Both the position numbers and the translations under genes were made by a program. Source: Leisingera sp. ANG-M1 (lineage in GTDB: Bacteria > Pseudomonadota > Alphaproteobacteria > Rhodobacterales > Rhodobacteraceae). From it: 64,000 nucleotides of DNA. A model generated the notes under the pieces. The model saw only the letters and a list, made by a program, of their open reading frames with translations. It did not search any database and was not told the DNA's origin. The stretch is taken from contig NZ_JWLC01000006.1 in NCBI RefSeq assembly GCF_000813745.1, positions 124,001-188,000 on the forward strand, read 5' to 3'. Below, piece by piece: positions 1-9,400 of this stretch (position 1 is its first letter; each line of letters opens with the position of its first letter).

Positions 1-244
1 CGCCGCCGGTGAAACCCATCGCCACTTCGTGCTCGCCGTCGAGCTGCTGTTCGAAGTTCTGGATGTAAAGGATCAGCCGCTCATAGGCCCAGCGCGCCGG
101 GCTTTTGGCGGCGTCCTGCCGCTGCAGTTTTTCCGGCACCTTAGTGAGCCCGGCGCAGGCCTCGGGATCGGCGTGGACCTCATGCACACACGGCAGGATT
201 GCTGCTTCCGCCGCCTCCGCGCTGGTTGAAATCTCGTTGTCCAT
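1..244 (-). CDS. DUF6173-like protein, 5' part only
   Basis: The first 81 codons run off the left edge. The start is the ATG read from 244 down. The visible protein is acidic at first (MDNEISTSAEAAEAA) and then carries a stretch with SPARWAYERLILYIQNFEQ and LDGEHEVAMGFTGG. I associate this stretch with the DUF6173 family of Rhodobacteraceae, from memory only. The family has no assigned biochemical role. It lies 25 bp downstream of the MBL hydrolase gene on the same strand, so it could be the last gene of that transcript. The C-terminal part is outside the window. Confidence 0.7.
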   Translation of the reverse strand, partial: MDNEISTSAEAAEAAILPCVHEVHADPEACAGLTKVPEKLQRQDAAKSPARWAYERLILYIQNFEQQLDGEHEVAMGFTGG

Positions 245-269
245 GCTTCCCCCTTTAGTCCGGGGTGCA

Positions 270-1316
270 TTACCCCTTGCGCTGATAAAGCCAGGCGCCG
301 TCTTCGCGTTTCCAGCGGTCCACCTGGCCGGTGTGGTACAGATGATTTACATGGGCCACGGATTCGACCAGTGCAAGCCCGTACTCCCCTTCCCCGATTG
401 TGCGCTTGAACAGGGGGGCAAAGCAATCCGCTGCGGTTTTCGGCTCAGACAGATGATCCATCAGCCGCTCCAGCGCGCCGTGGTGGTTGTCGATCAGCTG
501 CCGCATCCTGAGCGGCAGGCGGGAGAACGGCAGCTTGTGGCCGCCAAGCGCGAGGTGGTCGGGCCGCGCCAGAGTTGAGAGCCGCTCGCAGGCCTCCAGC
601 CATTCGCCTAAGGGATCCGCCATCGGCTCAGTCGCGTAAACGCCGATGTTGGGGCTGATCGAGGACAGGATCTGATCGCCGGTGATCACCAGATGGTCGT
701 CGCGGCTCCAGAAGGTGGCATGCTCGGGCGCGTGGCCGTTGCCGATGTGGACGTCCCAGTCGCGCCCGCCCATGCGGATCACATCATTTTGCTTGATGCG
801 GGTAAAGCCCAGCGGCATCGGGTGCACGGTGTCGGCAAAGTTGAAGGGCCGGTCGGCGGCGCGTTTTTCGTAAAACGCCTTGTCCATGCCTGCGCTGCGG
901 TAATAGGCCAGCGTTTCCTCGGGCCAGGTTTCCTGCACGTCCAGCGTCAGCATCCGGGCAAACAGCCAGGCGGTGCGGGTAGTGACCAGCTCGGCGCCGT
1001 GTTCGGACTGAAACCAGCCCGCCAGGCCAATGTGGTCCGGGTGGTGATGAGTGCCGACAACGCGTTTGACCGGCTTGCCCTTCAAGGGACCTGCCATCAA
1101 GCTTTCCCAGATCGCCCGGCTCTTGCGGGTGTTGAAACCTGTGTCGATCACCGTCCAGCCGTCGCCGTCATCCAGTGCGTAGATGTTGACGTGGTCGAGC
1201 TTCATCGGCAGCGGCTGGCGCATCCAGAGGACGCCTTCGGCCACCTCGATGGCTTCGCCTTGCGCGGGCGGCTCTTCCCAAGGGGTGCGCAAGCTGACTT
1301 CGGGGACACTGGTCAT
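270..1316 (-). CDS. MBL-fold metallo-hydrolase
   Basis: 348 residues. The metallo-beta-lactamase metal motif THHHPDH sits at about residues 89-95, followed by a GNGHAPEH motif near 185 and a GDQIL segment, so a two-metal hydrolase fold is well supported. The substrate is not visible; relatives include glyoxalase II-type thioesterases and lactonases. The ATG at 1316 lies 4 bp after the stop of the acyl-CoA dehydrogenase gene, so the two are almost certainly cotranscribed. A thioesterase-like role in acyl-CoA metabolism is a reasonable inference. Frame is open further upstream, but that part lies inside the upstream gene and is not used. Confidence 0.9.
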   Translation of the reverse strand: MTSVPEVSLRTPWEEPPAQGEAIEVAEGVLWMRQPLPMKLDHVNIYALDDGDGWTVIDTGFNTRKSRAIWESLMAGPLKGKPVKRVVGTHHHPDHIGLAGWFQSEHGAELVTTRTAWLFARMLTLDVQETWPEETLAYYRSAGMDKAFYEKRAADRPFNFADTVHPMPLGFTRIKQNDVIRMGGRDWDVHIGNGHAPEHATFWSRDDHLVITGDQILSSISPNIGVYATEPMADPLGEWLEACERLSTLARPDHLALGGHKLPFSRLPLRMRQLIDNHHGALERLMDHLSEPKTAADCFAPLFKRTIGEGEYGLALVESVAHVNHLYHTGQVDRWKREDGAWLYQRKG

Positions 1317-1320
1317 CGCT

Positions 1321-3024
1321 TCACCCCGCCAGTTCGTCGAGGCTGAGGGCAAAGGTGCCGGCCGCACCTGCCTGGGCGTGGGCCAGCAGGGCGGCATGTT
1401 CCGGCAGCATCCGGGTGATGTAGAAACGGGCCAGCTTTTCACGCGGGCCGCCCTGATCCGCCATGGCTGCGGCCAGATGATAGTGGCCGCCCAGCACCCG
1501 GGCAAAGGCGCGCAGGTAGGGAACCGAGCCGGCAAAGCGGTCCTGCAGGTCTTCCTGCGCCACCAGCCATTCGGTGGCTTCGCGCAGGGATTCGCAGGCC
1601 TGCCAGACGGTTTCGGCCATATTGGGATGGCTGGAACGGGCGCGCTCGGCTTGCTCCTCGATCTCGTCGATCAGGGAGAACGCCATGTCGCCGCCGTCCA
1701 TCATCTTGCGTGCCACCAGGTCCATAGACTGAATGCCGTTGGTGCCCTCGTAGATCGCGGTGACGCGCACGTCGCGATAGTACTGCGCAGCGCCGGATTC
1801 CTCGATGAAGCCCATGCCGCCATGCACCTGCACCCCGGTCTCTGACACGCGGATGCCGGTGTCGGTGCCAAAGGCCTTGGCAATCGGTGTCAGGAAGGCC
1901 GCGCGGGCGGCGCATTCGGCGTCGCCGGTTGCGGTCTGCATGTCGATGGCGCGGGCGCAGGACAACAGGATCGCACGGGAGGCAAAGATATCCGCCTTCA
2001 TCTCCATCAGCATCCGGCGCACGTCGGCGTGGTCGGCGATAAAACCGCTGGCGGTACGCCCCTGCTTGCGCTCCAGCGCATAGGCCAGGGCGTGCTGATA
2101 GGCGCCCTCGGCCACACCGACGCCCTCGCCGCCGACACCGAGGCGGGCGTTGTTCATCATAGTGAACATGGCGGCCATGCCGCCGTGCTCGGGGCCCACA
2201 AGCCAGCCGGTGGCGCCATCGAACTGCATCACGCAGGTGGGCGAGCCGTGCAGGCCCATCTTGTGCTCCAGGCTCACCACCTTCAGATCATTTGCCTTGC
2301 CCGGGTTTCCGTCCGCATCCGGCAGGTATTTCGGCACCAGGAACAGCGAGATCCCCTTGGTGCCCGGCACCCCGTCCGGCAGCCGCGCCAGCACCAGATG
2401 GCAGACATTGCCGCAGAAATCATTGTCGCCCCAGGAGATAAAGATCTTCTGCCCCGAAACCGCGTAGGTGCCATCGCCATTGGGCACCGCCTTGGAATTC
2501 AGAGCACCCACATCCGAGCCTGCCTGCGGCTCGGTCAGGTTCATGGTGCCGGACCACTCGCCGGAAATCAGCTTCGGCAGGTAAAGCGCCTTGAGTGCGT
2601 CCGAGGCATGATGCTCCAGCGCTTCGATCTGGCCCTGGCTCAGCAGCGGCGCCAATTGCAGCGACAGGCAGGCGCCGGCCATCATCTCGTAGACCGCAGT
2701 GGCAACAGTTTGCGGCAGCCCCATACCGCCATGTTCTTCCGACGCGCTGATGCCCACCCAGCCGCCCTCGGAAATGGCCTGGTAGCCCTCGGCAAATCCG
2801 GGCGAGGTCCGCAGCACGCCGTTTTCAAGATGCGCCGGGTGCAGATCGCCGTTGCGCTGCAAGGGCGCCATCACCTCATCGCACAGCTTGCCCGCCTCAT
2901 TGAGGATCGCGCTGACCATGTCGGTTGAGGCCTCGGCAAAGCGCTCCGTCTCCGGTATGGCCTCATAGCCAATCACATGGTTCATCAGAAACTCATACTC
3001 GGAAACGGGGGCACGGAAGGTCAT
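1321..3024 (-). CDS. acyl-CoA dehydrogenase (long, DmdC-like type)
   Basis: 567 residues, longer than the roughly 380 of classical short/medium-chain enzymes. The N-terminal helical domain leads into SGEWSGTMNLTEPQAGSDVG and then a HGSPTC segment and VQVHGGMGFIEESG, all typical of the FAD-dependent family; a C-terminal extension follows. The family oxidises acyl-CoA thioesters to enoyl-CoA and passes electrons to ETF. The long form with this N-terminus includes 3-methylmercaptopropionyl-CoA dehydrogenase (DmdC) of DMSP demethylation, common in Roseobacters, but other acyl substrates are equally possible. An AGAGGA ribosome-binding site precedes the ATG. It is the first gene of a transcript with the MBL hydrolase. 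Confidence 0.93.
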   Translation of the reverse strand: MTFRAPVSEYEFLMNHVIGYEAIPETERFAEASTDMVSAILNEAGKLCDEVMAPLQRNGDLHPAHLENGVLRTSPGFAEGYQAISEGGWVGISASEEHGGMGLPQTVATAVYEMMAGACLSLQLAPLLSQGQIEALEHHASDALKALYLPKLISGEWSGTMNLTEPQAGSDVGALNSKAVPNGDGTYAVSGQKIFISWGDNDFCGNVCHLVLARLPDGVPGTKGISLFLVPKYLPDADGNPGKANDLKVVSLEHKMGLHGSPTCVMQFDGATGWLVGPEHGGMAAMFTMMNNARLGVGGEGVGVAEGAYQHALAYALERKQGRTASGFIADHADVRRMLMEMKADIFASRAILLSCARAIDMQTATGDAECAARAAFLTPIAKAFGTDTGIRVSETGVQVHGGMGFIEESGAAQYYRDVRVTAIYEGTNGIQSMDLVARKMMDGGDMAFSLIDEIEEQAERARSSHPNMAETVWQACESLREATEWLVAQEDLQDRFAGSVPYLRAFARVLGGHYHLAAAMADQGGPREKLARFYITRMLPEHAALLAHAQAGAAGTFALSLDELAG

Positions 3025-3165
3025 GGGCGTCCTCTGGCGGTCTTTAAGGGGCGTCCTGGCGCGGGCAGTCTTGGCTTCCCGGCACGGGCCTATTATGGTC
3101 AGTGGCTTGACCGATTACCTAATCGGGCGCCCATTGCAATCAACCAAAACGCCGCGTCACCCGGA

Positions 3166-4116
3166 ATGCCCCAGAACCGCACCGAAATTCTTGCCGCAAC
3201 GGAAGCGGGAATTGCCCGCGCGGCCCTGTTGCTGCGGGAAGGCAAACTGGTCTCCTTCCCGACCGAAACCGTCTATGGCCTGGGTGCTGATGCCCGCCAG
3301 GGCGAAGCGGTTGCGGCGATCTATGAGGCCAAGGGGCGGCCTTCGTTCAACCCGCTGATTGCGCATGTGCATTCTGCCGAGGCAGCGCAACGCTATGTGC
3401 AGTGGAACGATGTTGCGGAGCAACTGGCGCAGGCGTTCTGGCCCGGTCCGATGACCTTGGTCCTGCCGCTGCGCGAGGGGCACGGTATCTCGCCGCTGGT
3501 GACGGCTGGCCTGCAGACGCTGGGCGTTCGGGTGCCTGCGCATCCAGCAGGCCAGGCACTGCTGCAGGCGCTGGACGGCCCGGTTGCCGCACCTTCCGCC
3601 AACCCTTCCGGCAGGATCAGCCCCACCACGGCGGCGCATGTGAAGGCTGGCCTCGATGGCCGCATCGCAGTCATTCTCGATGACGGTGCCTGCGGTGTCG
3701 GGCTGGAGTCGACCATCATCGGCCTGGCCGGCCCGGAGCCAATGCTGCTGCGCCCCGGAGGGCTGGCGGCAGAAGAGGTGGAAACGGTTCTGGGACGGAA
3801 ACTGGCTATGCGCGACGTGCACGATCCACTGACTGCGCCGGGGCAATTATTGTCGCATTATGCGCCGGGCGCGCCGGTGCGGCTGAATGCGGAGTCTGCA
3901 GCAGCCGGTGAACTGTACCTCGGCTTCGGCCCTGGCGCTTGCGACCTGAACCTCTCGGAACGCGGTGACCTGGCCGAGGCCGCCGCCAATCTTTTCGGCC
4001 ACCTCCACCAGCTGGATGCATTGGGCCGCCCCATCGCAGTTGCCCCGGTCCCGCAGCATGGGCTGGGAGAAGCCATCAACGACCGCCTCTGCCGCGCTGC
4101 GGCACCGCGGGAATAA
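3166..4116 (+). CDS. L-threonylcarbamoyladenylate synthase, Sua5 type
   Basis: 316 residues. The YrdC domain (about 1-200) shows FPTETVYGLGADA, EAKGRPSFNPL and the SANPSGRISPT nucleotide-binding segment. A C-terminal Sua5 domain follows a GQLLSHYAPGAP linker, which separates this from the shorter TsaC/YrdC form. It makes threonylcarbamoyl-AMP from threonine, bicarbonate and ATP for t6A37 modification of ANN-decoding tRNAs. The start MPQNRTEI was chosen because it fits the family N-terminus; longer in-frame extensions would run into the divergent acyl-CoA dehydrogenase. It is transcribed divergently from that gene, with about 140 bp between the start codons. Confidence 0.95.
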   Translation: MPQNRTEILAATEAGIARAALLLREGKLVSFPTETVYGLGADARQGEAVAAIYEAKGRPSFNPLIAHVHSAEAAQRYVQWNDVAEQLAQAFWPGPMTLVLPLREGHGISPLVTAGLQTLGVRVPAHPAGQALLQALDGPVAAPSANPSGRISPTTAAHVKAGLDGRIAVILDDGACGVGLESTIIGLAGPEPMLLRPGGLAAEEVETVLGRKLAMRDVHDPLTAPGQLLSHYAPGAPVRLNAESAAAGELYLGFGPGACDLNLSERGDLAEAAANLFGHLHQLDALGRPIAVAPVPQHGLGEAINDRLCRAAAPRE

Positions 4117-4133
4117 ACCGCCCGGAACTGCAA

Positions 4134-4210
4134 CGGGAGCGCTCCCGCCCCTTTGCCCCCATCAAAGATGGGTGCCAAAGCGTTGGGTATAGCGCCGCGC
4201 ACGCGCGGCG
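4134..4210 (-). repeat. dispersed triple-hairpin intergenic element, copy A
   Basis: Read on the minus strand, this has the order seen in the other copies. First comes a GC hairpin (GCGCCGCGC / GCGCGGCG, 4192-4210), then CCCAAC, then CCCATC-TTT-GATGGG (4158-4172), and last the palindrome CGGGAGCGCTCCCG (4134-4147). It lies inverted relative to copy B in the same 311-bp gap after sua5. No coding potential is seen. Confidence 0.7.
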
Positions 4211-4313
4211 TGCCTCCGGCAGGGGGTATTTGGAACCAGAAAGAAGATCAGGGCATGGTAACGGGGCCGCTTCAGCGGCAGGAGCATAATTCAATCTGAT
4301 TTCAGAGCGGCCC

Positions 4314-4391
4314 GCGCCGCGCTTGCGCGGCGCCACGCCCAACCTTTTTCCGGTCATCTTTGATGATTGGAACAAAGGGCGGGAGCCCGCC
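4314..4391 (+). repeat. dispersed triple-hairpin intergenic element, copy B
   Basis: GCGCCGCGC-TT-GCGCGGCGC (4314-4333) is followed by CCCAAC (4338-4343), TCATC-TTT-GATGA (4354-4366) and GGCGGG-AG-CCCGCC (4378-4391). All three hairpins are perfect. The element lies between sua5 and yqgE, downstream of both genes, and forms an inverted pair with copy A. Between A and B (4211-4313) there is a CTCCGGCAGGGGGTATTT motif and no gene. Confidence 0.75.
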
Positions 4392-4427
4392 TCTGTCCCG
4401 GGCGCAACAACCTCCAGGGAGCGCCGT

Positions 4428-4985
4428 TCAGGCGTGGCCCGCGCTGGCCGAAAGCGTCAGCGGATCGACGCCAAGCGTGTTCAGCGCCGCGCCCCATTTG
4501 CTGTCATCGGCCAAACCGAACACCAGCTCCGGACTGGCATCCGCTGTCAGCCAGCCATTCATCGCGATCTCTGATTCCAGCTGGCCCGGCCCCCAACCGG
4601 CATAGCCCAGAAGCACCAGCAGGTCCTCGGGTCCCTGACCCTCGGCGATGTCCTCAAGAATATCCAGCGTCGCGGTCATCGAGAACCCGCCCGGCACTTT
4701 CAGCGAACTTACGTCCGATTCGTAGTCCGGCGTGTGCAGCACAAATCCGCGCTGGGTCTCAACCGGCCCGCCAAAGCGCACCGGCAGCGCGGCCGCGGCG
4801 CTGCCCTCGCCGCCCATGTCCAGCTGCTCCAGCAGATCGCCCAGCACCACCCCGTCGGCGGGCTTGTTGACGATCAGCCCCATCGCGCCTTCTTCCCCGT
4901 GCGAGCACAGGAAAACCACCGAGTGCTCAAACCTAGGGTCGCCAATTCCGGGCATTGCAATCAAGAGCTTGCCAGTCAGATCCAT
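4428..4985 (-). CDS. YqgE/AlgH family protein
   Basis: 185 residues, the usual length. Diagnostic segments are MDLTGKLLIAMPGIGDPRF at the start, then GAMGLIVNKPA, RFGGPVE and LGYAGWGPGQLE. These define the UPF0301/YqgE/AlgH family, which has been linked to regulation of alginate synthesis in Pseudomonas but whose molecular function is unclear. The ATG at 4985 matches the family N-terminus; an 18-codon in-frame extension upstream is ignored. It is transcribed convergently with sua5, and the gap between them is filled by two inverted repeat elements. The next gene upstream is divergent, so yqgE is probably monocistronic. Confidence 0.95.
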   Translation of the reverse strand: MDLTGKLLIAMPGIGDPRFEHSVVFLCSHGEEGAMGLIVNKPADGVVLGDLLEQLDMGGEGSAAAALPVRFGGPVETQRGFVLHTPDYESDVSSLKVPGGFSMTATLDILEDIAEGQGPEDLLVLLGYAGWGPGQLESEIAMNGWLTADASPELVFGLADDSKWGAALNTLGVDPLTLSASAGHA

Positions 4986-5163
4986 GTAATTCCGTCTTTC
5001 TGCTGCCTCCCCCCACCATGACGCCCTGCCGGGCCTCACGCAAGGGGCGCAAAAGGCGCGGCCGGTAAAGCCTTCGGCAAAATTGCCGCAAACTCAGGAT
5101 GATGAGCGGCGGTTTCCCGGACAATGACCGGAACGTGACTTGGCAAAACCGGTTTTGCGGCGC

Positions 5164-5997
5164 ATGTATCAAGGCATGAAACAGAGGTTGAACACCGCAG
5201 CGGCAGCAGCCGCAGTCTTGCTTGCTGGCGCCGCAGGCTCGCCCGCGCTTTCCGGCGCTGTGGATGGCGAGATTGCGCAGATCCAAGTGCTGGACGGCGG
5301 CATGACCAAGCGCGGCACCTACCTGGGGGCGCTGAAGGTCACGCTGCAGCCGGGCTGGAAAACCTATTGGCGCGCGCCGGGCGATGCCGGCATCCCGCCG
5401 AGCTTTTCCTGGCGCGGCGCCCGCAATGTCGGTGAATTGTCGATCACCTGGCCATCGCCGGAAGTGTTCCTGACCTCCGGCTACCGCACCATCGGTTATC
5501 ACGATCAGCTGGTGCTGCCGGTGGAGATCACTCCGGAAAAGCCAGGCAAGCCGGTGCGCCTGAAGGGGCGGATGCAACTGGGAGTTTGCAAAGACGTCTG
5601 TGTGCCTGCCGAGCTGAACTTTGATCATCAGCTGGACAGCAGTGCAAGCCGCAACCCGGCGATTGCCGCAGCATTGGCCAGCCGCCCCTGGTCGGCCAGG
5701 GAGGCCGGCGTGCGCAAAGCATCCTGCAGCCTGCGGCCCACGGAATACGGCATGAAAGTCACCGCCCGTATCTCGATGCCCTCTGCCGGCGGCGAGGAAG
5801 TGGCGGTGATCGAACCCGGCACGCCGAATCTTTTTGCCGGTGAAACCAGCACCCGGCGTGAGGGCGGGCTGCTGGTGGCCGAGACCGAATTCCTGCCCGC
5901 AGACAGCAATGCCTACGCCATTGATCGTTCGCAGCTGCGGATCACGGTGCTAGGCAAAAACCACGCAGTCGACATCCAGGGCTGCAGCGCCGGATGA
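5164..5997 (+). CDS. secreted DsbD N-terminal-domain-like protein
   Basis: About 277 residues with a signal peptide (basic start, then an alanine/leucine core near residues 9-25). The body has the pattern of the DsbD alpha domain: LQPGWKTYWRAPGDAGIPP, GYHDQLVLPVEI and a paired cysteine motif LGVCKDVCVPAEL. It lacks the membrane beta and thioredoxin gamma domains of full DsbD. It is therefore a stand-alone periplasmic domain, probably a thiol-disulfide partner, which is an inference. The start is uncertain: ATG 5164, ATG 5176 and an upstream TTG 5140 are all in frame and none has a strong ribosome-binding site. Its stop overlaps the start of the Nudix gene by ATGA. Confidence 0.85.
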   Translation: MYQGMKQRLNTAAAAAAVLLAGAAGSPALSGAVDGEIAQIQVLDGGMTKRGTYLGALKVTLQPGWKTYWRAPGDAGIPPSFSWRGARNVGELSITWPSPEVFLTSGYRTIGYHDQLVLPVEITPEKPGKPVRLKGRMQLGVCKDVCVPAELNFDHQLDSSASRNPAIAAALASRPWSAREAGVRKASCSLRPTEYGMKVTARISMPSAGGEEVAVIEPGTPNLFAGETSTRREGGLLVAETEFLPADSNAYAIDRSQLRITVLGKNHAVDIQGCSAG

Positions 5998-6455
5998 GCA
6001 TGACAGACGTTCCGCCGCGCCCGGTGCTGGGAACGATTGCCGTGGTCTGCCGCCATCATGGCGGCCAGGATCAGGTGATCCTGGTGCAGCGCGGCAAGGA
6101 GCCCAATGCAGGCTGGTGGGGCTTTCCCGGCGGCCATGTGGAAATGGGCGAGACTGCTTTGCAAGCTGCGGCCCGTGAGCTGCTGGAGGAAACCGGCGTC
6201 GCTGCCAGGCCGCTGGAGTATCTCACCAACGTGGATGTGATCTCGCGGGACGTCTCTGGCCAAGTGAAACGCCAGTACCTGCTAACTGTGGTTCTTTGCG
6301 AACACATCAGCGGCGCACCGGTTCCGGATGATGATGCGGAACAAGCCGAATGGATCGCGATTTCCGAAATTGAAACCCGCGGCCTGCAATTGCTGGACCA
6401 GGTCGCGGAGGTTGCACGGCTGGCTCAGGCCCGCTGGCGTGAACTGAACCGGTAA
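5994..6455 (+). CDS. Nudix hydrolase
   Basis: 153 residues. The Nudix box lies at about residues 43-66 (GGHVEMGETALQAAARELLE followed by ETG), with all the acidic metal ligands present, in a GWWGFPGGHVE context. Members hydrolyse nucleoside diphosphates linked to another moiety; the substrate cannot be read from the sequence, although this short form resembles ADP-ribose or NUDT1-like sanitising enzymes. Its ATG overlaps the stop of the DsbD-like gene (ATGA), implying translational coupling. Its last 31 bp overlap the 3' end of the convergent RND permease gene. Confidence 0.93.
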   Translation: MSMTDVPPRPVLGTIAVVCRHHGGQDQVILVQRGKEPNAGWWGFPGGHVEMGETALQAAARELLEETGVAARPLEYLTNVDVISRDVSGQVKRQYLLTVVLCEHISGAPVPDDDAEQAEWIAISEIETRGLQLLDQVAEVARLAQARWRELNR

Positions 6456-9400
6456 GCCACGCCCCCTGCCAAATAGGCCAGCAGTGCCAGCACCAGGGCG
6501 CCGCCGATACAGGCCAGCAGCCCTGCCCGCACCGGCTCCATCGCTGCCAGCGCCGGCAGCATCCCCAGCAACGGATGCAGGGCGCCTGTGGCCATCGCCC
6601 AGCCCAGCGTCAGCACCAGCCAGCCCAGCTGCATTATCCCTGCACCCAGCACCAGCCAGCGCAACCCGCCCGCTCCGCGCCGCACCGCCCGGCGCAAGGA
6701 TGTCATCGGGCGCGACAGGTCCCGCTGCATCGCCACAAGCGCAGGCACCACCAGAAGTACCAGGAACATGCCAAAGCCCAGGCCATAGACCAGGGTGATC
6801 ACCGTGGGTTTCAGGAACTGCGCCTGCTGCGAGCGTTCAAACAGCAAGGGCGCCAGCCCCAGCACCGTGGTCATCGTGGTCAGCATCACAGGCCGCAGCC
6901 GGTCGGCCGCTGCGTCTATGATCGAGGGGATCAGCCCGCGGTCTTCGGCATACTGGTCAATCGTGGTCACCAGCACGATGGAATCGTTGATGATGATCCC
7001 GGTCATCCCCAGCAGGCCGACCACGGTGAACATCGACAGCGGCACCTCCCACATATAATGGCCCCAGATGGTGCCGACGAGGCCAAAGGGGATGATCGCC
7101 ATCACCACCAGCGGCCGGGTCCAGCTGGCAAAGATCCAGGACAGCACAAGGTAGATGCCAGTCAGGCACAGGATCAGCCCGGTGCCTGCCTCCTGCAGGA
7201 AGGTCTGCTCCTGCTCGGCCAGGCCGGACAGGCGCCATTCCACCTGCCGTTCGCTGGCGATCTTGGGCAGGATCTCCTCCTGCAGCGCCTGCATCACCGC
7301 CTCGGCGCGGGCCGGATCGTCTTCGGAGATGTCGCCGGTCACGCTGATCACGCGGATGCCGTTTTCGCGGCGCACGGTGGAGAAGCCTGTGCGCTGGGTG
7401 ACCGAGACGATATCGGCCAGCGGCACGTAGATGCCGCTGGGCGCCCGCATCAGGGTGCGCTCCAGGAAATCAGCGGTCAATTCGCCTTCGGGCAGCTCCA
7501 CCCGGATCGTGGCGCTGCGCGGCCCGTCCGGGTAGGTGGCGGCCTCGATCCCGTTGAGCCGCGCCCGGAGCGCCTGGCCAAGGCTGCCGATGGTGAAGTT
7601 CAGCGCCTGGCCCTGCGGGGTGAGGTCCAGGATCACCTCCTCCTTGTCATAGGCCAGATTGTCCTCGACTGCAGAGACCTCAGGGAAACGCAGCAAGGCG
7701 GTTTTCAGGTCTTCGGAGGCATCTTTCAGCACCTGCACGCTGGGACCCGAGAACTGCACATCCAGCGCGTCGCCGCCCGGCCCCGAGCGCCAGCTGCGGA
7801 AGGAGATCGTCTCGACCATCGGATGGCGCGCGACTGTTTCCTGCAGCTCGGCGACAAAGGCAAAGCTGGAATAAGGGCGCAGATCGGCGTCGATCAGCTC
7901 AATCGAGATGCCGCCCAGGAGATCGGTGTCCTTGGCATCCACGCCGCTCAGGCCGCGGCCGGCATTCCCGCCCACCTCGGCCATCACAAAGGCCAGCGGG
8001 TTGTCGCCATACCGGCTGGCGTATTCCGCGCCCAGAGCTTCGGTAGCGCGCTGCATTTCCCGCATCATCGCCAGGGTGTCAGCGCGGGTGGCGCCTTCGG
8101 CCATGGCAAAGTTGCCGGTGACCGAGCCGCGCTCCGGCGCGTTGAAGAAGCGCCATTTGACGTCGCCGTTGATAAACAGCGCCGCCTGGCTGGCCAGGAT
8201 CACCAAGGCACCCGCAAGCACTGCATAGCGGGCAGTTACAATGAGGCCCATCAAGGGGCGGAAGGCATGGTCGCGCAGCCAGCGGAAGCCGCGGTTCACC
8301 ATCCGGTTCGGCCAGTCGTACCAATGCCGCGCCTGGGCATGGGTCAGCGCATGGGCCAGGTGGTTGGGCAGGATCAGGAAGCACTCCACCAGCGAGGCCG
8401 CCAGCACCGCAATCACGGTAAAGGGTATGTCTCGTATCAGCTCGCCAAAGCGGCCGCCCACCAGCACCAGGCCAAAGAAGGCAATAATCGTGGTGATGGT
8501 GGCGGCAAAGACCGGCATCGCCATGCGCCGGGCGGCGTTCTCCGCCGCCTGCACCGGGTTTTCGCCCAGCCTGCGCGCCCGGAAATCGGCGTGCTCGCCC
8601 ACCACGATGGCGTCATCCACCACAATGCCGAGGGTGATGATCAGGCCGAACAGGCTCACCATATTGAGGGTAATCCCGGCCGCATACATCAGCGCCACGG
8701 CTGCAAACATCGAGGCGGGGATGCCCATCGCCACCCAGAAAGCGATGCGGGTATTGAGGAACAGAAACAACAGGCACAGCACCAGGCCCAGACCCATCAA
8801 GCCGTTGTCGATCAGGATATCCAAACGGTCGGTGATGCGCTCGGCGCGGGTGCGGATCAGCTGCGCCGTCACCCCTTGCGGCAGGCTCGACTGCATCTCT
8901 TCGACCACCTCTTGCACCTGCCCCTGCAAGCGGATGGCATTGCCCTGGTCCGACCGGTCGACCCGGATCGACATCGCCGGGTTGTCATCGACAAAATACG
9001 AGCGGTTGCGGTCGACGCCCTCAACCCGGATCCGGGCCACATCGGCAATGGTCAGCACCGAGCCGTCGGCATTGGTGCGCAGGACGATGGCCTCCAGCTC
9101 ATCCGGCTTGCGCTTTTCGCGGCCGGTGCGGACCCGGGCATTGGCACCGGTCACATCGCCGGCCGGGTCGGCGTCAACCTCGGCGGCGATGGCCTCGGCG
9201 ATCTCGCGCATGGTGATGCCATGGGTGATCAGCTGGGCGGTGGGCACCTCGACAATAGTCTCCGGCGCTGCCACGCCGCGGATGGTGGTGCGGGTGACCC
9301 CGGCTTCGAACAGCCGGGCGACCAGTTCGTCAGCAAAAAGACCCAGCTGCGCGGGCGCCACCGGGCCGGTGATCACCACATCGGTCACCCGGTCGCGCCA

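Noticed and set aside
1321-1535. Longer MBL hydrolase starting at 1535
   Set aside because: The extra 73 residues lie inside the acyl-CoA dehydrogenase gene and do not resemble the family; ATG 1316 four bases after the upstream stop fits better.
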